Assembly (NCBI GenBank): GCA_963819385.1 | Contig: CAWFVV010000002.1 | Span: 62,001-126,000 of the forward strand | Source of the DNA: JAVDCA01 sp963819385 | Lineage (GTDB): Bacteria > Pseudomonadota > Alphaproteobacteria > Rhizobiales > Xanthobacteraceae | Reading direction: 5' to 3' | DNA: 64,000 nucleotides | Part shown: positions 58,699 to 64,000 of the stretch, one piece after another | Layout: every line of letters begins with the position of its first letter | Numbering within the stretch: position 1 is the first letter of the stretch | The notes under the pieces: generated by a model | Told to the model about the DNA's origin: nothing | Database searches by the model: none | Seen by the model: the letters and a program-made list of their open reading frames with translations, nothing else | Position numbers and translations under genes: made by a program

Positions 58699-60513
58699 AT
58701 GAGACGCAAATTCGTTTTCCGCCGCATCGGGCTCGCCGCCATGTTCGCGTGCTTCGCGCTCGCGCACGCCCCGACGGGTGCGGCCGATCTGCCGCCCGGC
58801 TACTGGCCGCGCGAGAAAAGCCAAGCCGTGATCGACAAGATGCGGCGCGTGCGGCTTGCGCCCGACCTGTCGCAACTGGGCCCCGGCGAGCGGGCCGCCC
58901 TGGCAAAGCTCATCGAGGTAGGCCGCATCTTTCAGACGCTCTTTGAGCGCCAGGAGCACCACCAGGCCGAACGCGCGCTGGCGGCGCTGCGGGACCTGGA
59001 TCGCCTGCACGCGGGCGCCGCCGACACCGCAAACCTGCTGACGCTCTATCGCAAATTCCAAGGCCCGATCGCCGAGCTCCTGGACAATACGCGCGAGGCG
59101 TTCCTGCCGGTCGATGCGGTGGCGCCGGGGAAGAACGTCTATCCGTGGGGCATCGCCAAGGCGGAGATCGACGCCTGGCTCGCGGCGCATCCCGAGCAAC
59201 GGGCCACGATCCTCGGCCTGCGCACGGTGGTCCGCCGCGCCGACGCGGCGACGCTGCGCGAGGATGCGGCGCGGCTCGCGCGCTATCCGGTGCTGGCGAC
59301 GCTCCATCCCGGCCTCGCCGACCAGCTCGCGCGGCTCGCCGCCGCGCCCGACCCGAAGACGCTCTATGCCCTGCCCTATTCGGTGGCTTATGCGGACGAG
59401 ATGCTGCGCATCTTCACGCTGCTCAACGAGGCGGCTGACGCAATCGCCGGCGAGGACGGGGATTTCGCCCGTTACCTGCGCAACCGGGCGCGCGATCTCT
59501 TGTCCGACGACTACGAATCCGGAGACGCCGCGTGGGTGAACGGCCGGTTCAAGCATTTCGATGCGCAGATCGGCGCCTACGAGACCTATGATGACGAGCT
59601 GTTCGGTTCCAAGCCGTTCCTCGGCGTCAGCCTGATGGTGGAGCGCGCCGCCGATACGGCGGCGTTGCGCGAGGCGTTGAAGAGCCTGCAAGCGCTGGAG
59701 GAGAGCCTCCCCTACGCGCCGCACAAGCGCGTGCGCGAAGACATTCCGGTCGGCATCTACGACGTCATCGCCGATTTCGGCGACGCGCGCGGCGGCAATA
59801 CGGCGACGATCCTGCCGAACGAGAGCTATCTCGTGCGCCGCTACGGCCGGCGCATCATGATCCGCTCGAACATCCTGCGTCATCCCGAGATTTTCGCGCA
59901 GAACCGCGAGCTCTGGGCCGCGGTCGTCGCGCCCGCGCATCGCGACGATTTCAGTCTCGACGGCAAGTTCTACGACACGCTCTGGCACGAGATCGGCCAC
60001 TATCTCGGCGTCGATCGCACGCGCGACGGCCGCGATCTGCCAGCCGCGCTCGAAGCCGACGCCGACGTGCTCGAGGAGATGAAAGCAGATCTGGTGTCGC
60101 TGTTCGCCGGCGAGAGCCTGCATCGCCAGGGCTACTACGACGACGCCAAGCTACGCGCGCTCTATGCGGCCGGTATCCAGCGCGTTCTGGTCGACAACAG
60201 GCCGCGCCGCGACCAGGCCTACGAAACGATGATGCTGATGCAGTGGAACTTCTTCCTCGAGAGCGGGCTGCTGTCGTTCGAGGGCAGCAGCGGAACGTTG
60301 CGCATCGACTACGGGAAATACCACGCAGTGGTAGGCAAGCTCCTCGCGATGGTCTTCGACTTGCAGGCACGCGGCGACAAAGCGGCAGCCGACCGCTTCA
60401 TCGCTCAATACACCGTCTGGGACGAAAAAGTGCACGGCGTCATTGCGCAAAAGCTGCTCAAGACCGCGCGCTATCCCTACACGCTCTACACCTACGGCGC
60501 CCTCGACGAGTGA
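58699..60513 (+). CDS. Secreted M49-like (dipeptidyl-peptidase III family) metallopeptidase
   Basis: 604 residues from the ATG at 58699; an upstream in-frame start adds 18 polar residues that would spoil the signal peptide. Signal peptide near RIGLAAMFACFALAHAPTGAA, then LPPGYWP. Zinc motif HEIGH at 430–434 (DTLWHEIGHYLGVD) and the second-shell EEMKAD at 459–464, the spacing and pairing seen in bacterial M49-like peptidases (HExxH plus EExKAD). The first ~400 residues include a helical M49-type lobe. Likely a periplasmic oligopeptidase. No clear ribosome binding site; the exact start is uncertain. Confidence 0.85.
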   Translation: MRRKFVFRRIGLAAMFACFALAHAPTGAADLPPGYWPREKSQAVIDKMRRVRLAPDLSQLGPGERAALAKLIEVGRIFQTLFERQEHHQAERALAALRDLDRLHAGAADTANLLTLYRKFQGPIAELLDNTREAFLPVDAVAPGKNVYPWGIAKAEIDAWLAAHPEQRATILGLRTVVRRADAATLREDAARLARYPVLATLHPGLADQLARLAAAPDPKTLYALPYSVAYADEMLRIFTLLNEAADAIAGEDGDFARYLRNRARDLLSDDYESGDAAWVNGRFKHFDAQIGAYETYDDELFGSKPFLGVSLMVERAADTAALREALKSLQALEESLPYAPHKRVREDIPVGIYDVIADFGDARGGNTATILPNESYLVRRYGRRIMIRSNILRHPEIFAQNRELWAAVVAPAHRDDFSLDGKFYDTLWHEIGHYLGVDRTRDGRDLPAALEADADVLEEMKADLVSLFAGESLHRQGYYDDAKLRALYAAGIQRVLVDNRPRRDQAYETMMLMQWNFFLESGLLSFEGSSGTLRIDYGKYHAVVGKLLAMVFDLQARGDKAAADRFIAQYTVWDEKVHGVIAQKLLKTARYPYTLYTYGALDE

Positions 60514-60948
60514 TCGCCCGGCGAGGCGCAAGACCGAACCGACGTGCAGGGCGGCATCAGAGGCGCCGGGGATGCCCTGGCCCACCGGGGTACCGCGAAC
60601 GCCCCCACAATGCAGCGACAGGCCGCGATCCCGTGTAAACCACGGGTGAACACGGTGTAAACGCTTGAAAATCGAGCTTTTCCCCGCAAACCGCCGCGCC
60701 GCCTCGCCCGACTTATCGGCATGGTGCGAATGACCCGCATCAAGCGCTTTGCGGCCGTGACCGCGAAAGTGCCGCCTGATGGTCAGACGCCAGGGTTGGA
60801 TTTGTGGTGCTCGGCGCACCGCACTCGAACGGCGCGCCGAACTATCGAGAGGATGAAAAGGTGGCTAGAATAGATGCTGCGTTGCAGCCCAAGCGGGTTC
60901 GCTTGGTCTCGCGGCGATGTCGGCGTCAACGAAGCGGAGGACTGCGCG
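60514..60948. other. 435-base intergenic region, no gene supported
   Basis: Between the M49-like and subtilisin-like genes. There are near-repeats of GTGTAAACC/GTGAACAC/GTGTAAACG at 60635–60661, possibly a protein-binding site, and an AT-richer piece around 60660–60680 (TTGAAAATCGAGCTTTTCC), plausible as the protease promoter region. Open frames here have no good starts. Confidence 0.35.
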
Positions 60949-62925
60949 ATGCATTTCGTCCAGCGACGCCCATCGGGCCGCCATAGCGTGCCCATCGCGC
61001 GCTCCGGCCGCATCGCCGCCGCGGCTGCGGCTGCGATTCTTGTCGCAGCATCCTGGCTCGGCACCGACGATGCCGCGGCGCGCGGCTTCGGCTTCGGCGG
61101 CTTCCACACCTCCAACCAGGCGCGCTGGCACACGACCTCGCGCGGCCCGACCTCATCGAGCCGCCGCAACGTCGCGACGCGGCACTGGAACAACAGGACG
61201 TCACGCCACGGCTCGCAGGTGGCGACCTCTCATCACACGCCCCCCTCCGCGTACCATTGGCGTCAAGCGACGTGGAAGCAGAACAAGCAAGTCGGCACCC
61301 AAGTCAACAACCAAACCGGCGGCAACCACACTGGCAACCAAGTCGGCAGCAAGGTTGCCAGCCAGCCGAAGTCGTCCACCAACTCGTCGACGAACACCGG
61401 CGGCTACTACACGGTCCAGCCGTCTTCTCCTTCTCCCAGCAAGACTGGGACGAGCTCGAACACCAATAGTCCGGTCGTCACGACGACATCCACCAGCAAG
61501 TCGGTGATGACGAGCTCCAACAACACGACGCCGGGCCGCCAGCCGCAGTCGCCCCGCCCCAGCCAGGTCACGACGAACTACGGCCCGCAGATCTTCGTGC
61601 CGCCGCCGCGCGGCGGGCAACCGCCTCGCCCGACCGGATGGCGACCGCCGGTCTACGGCAAGCCCTATCCGATGGGCGGCCCCGTCCTCGCCAGCCTGCC
61701 GCCGACCGGCGACGGCAATGCGCCGCCTCCGCCGCCGACGATCAACAGCAACACACCACCCGCCGGTGGTGGCGCGCCGCCCCCGAGCAATGCAGCCACC
61801 AACAACGACCGCTTCGTTCCCGACGAGATCCTGGTGCGCTTCAGCGGCGGCACCGTGCCGGACGCGATCGCGACGTTCACGCGCGACCAGCGTCTCGCAT
61901 TGCTCGGCACGCACCAACTGCCGCTGATCAACACGGTGCTCTATCAGTTCCGCATCACCGACGGCCGCGCGGTCGCGGCCGTGCTCGCCGGCTTGCAGGG
62001 CGACGGGCGCATCGCGGCGTCGCAGCCGAACTACCTTTACGTTTTGCAGGACGCCGCGCCGCAGACCACGACCGATCCGGCGCAATATGCGGCCGCGAAG
62101 CTGCACCTGTCGCAGGCGCATGATCTTGCGAACGGCACCGGCGTGCTGGTCGCCGTGATCGACACCGCGATCGACGCCGCCCACACGGAGCTGCGCGGCT
62201 CCGTGGTCGGGCAGTACGACGCGGTCAAGACGCCGCTGGTCCCGCTTGCGCACGGCACCGCGATGGCGGGCGCGATCGTGGCGCACGAAAAGCTCTCGGG
62301 CGTGGCACCCGGCGCGCGCATCCTCGCGGTGCGGGCGTTCGACACCACCAACGCCGGCGCGAACGCCACCACGACACGCCTGCTCGACAGCCTGCAATGG
62401 ACCTCGACCTCGGGCGCCCGCGTCGTCAACATGAGCTTTGCGGGGCCGGACGATCCGGGCGTGCACGCGATGATCGTGGCGCTGCACCAGAAGGGCGTGG
62501 TGCTGGTCGCGGCCGCCGGCAACGAGGGTCCGCGCGCGGCGCCGGCTTATCCGGCCGCCTATGTGGGCGTGATCGCCGTCACGGCGACCGACATCGACGA
62601 TCGTCTGCTCAACGTCGCCAACCACGGCAGCTACGTCGCGGTCGCGGCGCCGGGCGTCGACGTGATGGCGGCGGCGCCGAACGGCGGCTACGGCTTCTCG
62701 ACCGGGACGTCGATCGCCTGCGCCCAAGTGAGCGGGCTCGCGGCCCTGCTGATCCAGCGCAACCCGCGCCTCACCCCCGACGCGCTCGCGGCGGCACTGG
62801 CGCAGACCGCCAAGGACCTCGGCCCCAAGGGCCGCGACGACGAGTTCGGCGCCGGCCTCGTCGACGCCTACGAGGCCGTGCTGTCGCAAGCGCCGGCCAT
62901 CGCCCAACGCGGCCCGCTGCAGTAG
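60949..62925 (+). CDS. Secreted subtilisin-like (S8) protease with long low-complexity N-terminal region
   Basis: 658 residues from the ATG at 60949 (GGAGG 8 nt upstream). Signal peptide (AAAAAAAILVAASWLG...AAA/RGFGFGGFH). Residues ~45–295 are Ser/Thr/Asn/Gln/Pro-rich with no fold evident. About 300–380 is a short inhibitor-I9-like propeptide (DEILVRFSGGTVPDAIATFTRDQRLALLG...). The S8 domain follows with Asp405 (AVIDTAID), His435 (AHGTAMAG), Asn525 (AAAGNEGP) and Ser588 (STGTSIACAQVSG), so it is catalytically complete. No autotransporter barrel. Surface or periplasmic protease. Confidence 0.92.
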   Translation: MHFVQRRPSGRHSVPIARSGRIAAAAAAAILVAASWLGTDDAAARGFGFGGFHTSNQARWHTTSRGPTSSSRRNVATRHWNNRTSRHGSQVATSHHTPPSAYHWRQATWKQNKQVGTQVNNQTGGNHTGNQVGSKVASQPKSSTNSSTNTGGYYTVQPSSPSPSKTGTSSNTNSPVVTTTSTSKSVMTSSNNTTPGRQPQSPRPSQVTTNYGPQIFVPPPRGGQPPRPTGWRPPVYGKPYPMGGPVLASLPPTGDGNAPPPPPTINSNTPPAGGGAPPPSNAATNNDRFVPDEILVRFSGGTVPDAIATFTRDQRLALLGTHQLPLINTVLYQFRITDGRAVAAVLAGLQGDGRIAASQPNYLYVLQDAAPQTTTDPAQYAAAKLHLSQAHDLANGTGVLVAVIDTAIDAAHTELRGSVVGQYDAVKTPLVPLAHGTAMAGAIVAHEKLSGVAPGARILAVRAFDTTNAGANATTTRLLDSLQWTSTSGARVVNMSFAGPDDPGVHAMIVALHQKGVVLVAAAGNEGPRAAPAYPAAYVGVIAVTATDIDDRLLNVANHGSYVAVAAPGVDVMAAAPNGGYGFSTGTSIACAQVSGLAALLIQRNPRLTPDALAAALAQTAKDLGPKGRDDEFGAGLVDAYEAVLSQAPAIAQRGPLQ

Positions 62926-63062
62926 GGGTCAACGGTGCGCGCGGCTGCTCCGCCGCACGCACACCGGGCTCGCATCGCGCGTTTCCTTCGCTTGATCGGT
63001 GCGTCAGCGCCTACGCGGCGCCGAAAAGACCAGTCGAAAGGCATTCGCGTGGTGGCATTTTT

Positions 63063-63692
63063 CTAGACCGACTGCCCGGGAGAAAGCACGACGACGGTGG
63101 CTCCCATCCTCACGCGGCTGTAGAGATCGATCACGTCCTCATTGGTCATGCGGATGCATCCGGACGAGATGGCTTGGCCGATATATTCCGGCTGGTTGGT
63201 GCCGTGAATCCGGTAAAGCGTGTCCTTGCCGCCTTCGTAGAGATAGATGCCTCTCGCACCCAGTGGGTTTCGCGGGCCACCCGCGACGCGCGCCGGGTAT
63301 GGGCCTAGTCGCGCCTGGATCTCGGCTGTGGGAATCCATTCGGGCCACTCCGCCATGCGGCCGACGCGAGCCACGCCCGACCAGGCTTGGCCCTGCTCGC
63401 CCACGGTGACGCCGTAGCGGATCGCCTTGCCATGCGGCAGGACGTAATAGAGATAGCGCGCGCTCGTATCGACGACGATCGTGCCCGGCTTCTCCCCGTG
63501 GCTGTAATCGACGATGTGCCGCTGATAGGTCTGGGGAATCGTTGCCTGGGCGTAGGGAGGATGCGCGAGCAGCATCCTGTCTCGTGCCGTCTGATGGGCA
63601 TCGGATGCCGCTTCGAGCGTTGCCTGCGTACAGCCCGAGACGAGCAGTCCGATCGAACCGACGACAAGCAGGCAACGTATTGTCGAACGCAT
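63063..63692 (-). CDS. L,D-transpeptidase lipoprotein (YkuD domain)
   Basis: 209 residues. A lipoprotein signal with lipobox LVSGC (Cys21) is followed by a YkuD catalytic domain: GTIVVDTSARYLYYVLPHGKAIRYGVTVG at the start, and the active site RIHGTNQPEYIGQAISSGCIRMTNEDVIDLY with Cys179 and the upstream His. These enzymes make 3-3 cross-links in peptidoglycan or attach outer-membrane lipoproteins or barrels to it; in Hyphomicrobiales the latter includes beta-barrels with N-terminal links. GGGGAAGG precedes the ATG. It lies downstream of an outer-membrane barrel gene. Confidence 0.93.
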   Translation of the reverse strand: MRSTIRCLLVVGSIGLLVSGCTQATLEAASDAHQTARDRMLLAHPPYAQATIPQTYQRHIVDYSHGEKPGTIVVDTSARYLYYVLPHGKAIRYGVTVGEQGQAWSGVARVGRMAEWPEWIPTAEIQARLGPYPARVAGGPRNPLGARGIYLYEGGKDTLYRIHGTNQPEYIGQAISSGCIRMTNEDVIDLYSRVRMGATVVVLSPGQSV

Positions 63693-63781
63693 CGACGGGA
63701 CCTTCCCCTCTATCGATGCGCCTCGGAGAACGTTCCACGATCCGGGCGCGCATCGACCCGGATCTGTTCGGCCATGACGGC

Positions 63782-63816
63782 GCCCGCCCCGGACGTCGCC
63801 TCCGGGGCGGGCTTTT
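63782..63816. terminator. Strong hairpin near the barrel gene stop
   Basis: Perfect 12-bp stem GCCCGCCCCGGA / TCCGGGGCGGGC with a 7-base loop, then TTTT on the plus strand. It lies 10 bases past the stop of the leftward outer-membrane gene, which it could terminate, although the T tract favours plus-strand transcripts; none of the plus-strand genes ends near here. Confidence 0.6.
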
Positions 63817-63826
63817 GCAGAACGGT

Positions 63827-64000
63827 CTAGTAGGCCCCGTATCCGCCGCCGCCGCCGCCCCAGCCAAATCGGTAATTGATTCCGAACTTCACCATGTCGA
63901 TGTCGCGGTTCACGTTGAACCGATCACCGACGATGACGTTGGACGCCGCCACCGAAAAGTTGTCCAGCTCCACGTGGTTGTACTCGATCTTCGCCGACCA
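63827..64000 (-). CDS. Outer-membrane beta-barrel protein (partial, C-terminus only)
   Basis: 57 C-terminal residues before the right edge: WSAKIEYNHVELDNFSVAASNVIVGDRFNVNRDIDMVKFGINYRFGWGGGGGGYGAY. The alternating pattern, the EYxxVxL strand and the last strand MVKFGINYRFG are typical of Omp25/Omp31-like small porins of Hyphomicrobiales. The extra Gly-rich end WGGGGGGYGAY after the last strand is unusual, since the terminal aromatic of the barrel is normally the last residue. Confidence 0.75.
   Translation of the reverse strand, partial: WSAKIEYNHVELDNFSVAASNVIVGDRFNVNRDIDMVKFGINYRFGWGGGGGGYGAY

Overview
The window is high-GC DNA and reads as a free-living or plant/soil-associated alphaproteobacterium of the order Hyphomicrobiales, most like the Bradyrhizobium/Xanthobacteraceae side. 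Support comes from the acpXL–fabZ–fabF2–fabF1–adh–lpxXL cluster that makes the very-long-chain acyl group of lipid A, an ATP12-type F1-ATPase assembly chaperone, a class III (glutathione-dependent) formaldehyde dehydrogenase, and many copies of intergenic palindromes of the kind that spell 'MAGLVPAIHV' or 'KRSEIR' when translated, which are common in this order. The assignment rests on gene content only.

Layout. 1–7.6 kb: a very large SpvB/TcdB-like (Tc-toxin B component type) protein, cut by the left edge, is divergent from an array of four small secreted proteins, two of them clear duplicates. 7.6–12.8 kb: a tautomerase and a MocR-type regulator share a divergent promoter with a good inverted-repeat operator. 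They are followed by tRNA-Arg(TCG), a membrane-anchored TIR-domain protein bracketed by two remnants of one gene's 3' end, and formaldehyde dehydrogenase. 13–20 kb: small membrane proteins, the propionyl-CoA carboxylase beta subunit, and an orphan FliK/FlhB-C pair. 20–24.4 kb: the ATP12 chaperone, a ChrB-domain protein with a beta-propeller, a secreted LamG-like protein and a HAD phosphatase.

24.6–29.3 kb: a three-gene operon for 2-oxoglutarate:ferredoxin oxidoreductase (GltD-like Fe-S flavoprotein, KorA, KorB). Both the first and the last gene carry a one-base insertion that breaks the frame. 29.4–32.7 kb: UDP-glucose dehydrogenase, with a copy of its 3' end lying 1.5 kb downstream. Between the two copies is a pair of overlapping unknown genes preceded by a LexA-type GTTC-N7-GTTC site. 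32.9–40 kb: dehalogenase, enolase-superfamily enzyme, MOSC protein, Coa1-like protein, Sel1-repeat protein and an exported methyltransferase-like protein.

40–50 kb: two overlapping dynamin-like GTPases followed by a SAM methyltransferase, a class II Fic protein, a carboxymuconolactone decarboxylase-like protein, a degenerate EAL protein, and a small copper-handling set (DUF2946-like, PCuAC) with a DedA protein. 50.7–58.6 kb: the lipid A long-chain acyl cluster with an extra FabG-like reductase, then a fatty acid desaturase. 58.7–64 kb: a secreted M49-like metallopeptidase, a secreted subtilisin-like protease, an L,D-transpeptidase lipoprotein, and the C-terminus of an outer-membrane beta-barrel. 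Much of the right half therefore concerns the cell envelope.

The strongest candidates for something undescribed are the LexA-box gene pair bounded by duplicated ugd ends, the dynamin-like GTPase pair, the TIR membrane protein bounded by gene remnants, and the small-secreted-protein array beside the Tc-type toxin gene.
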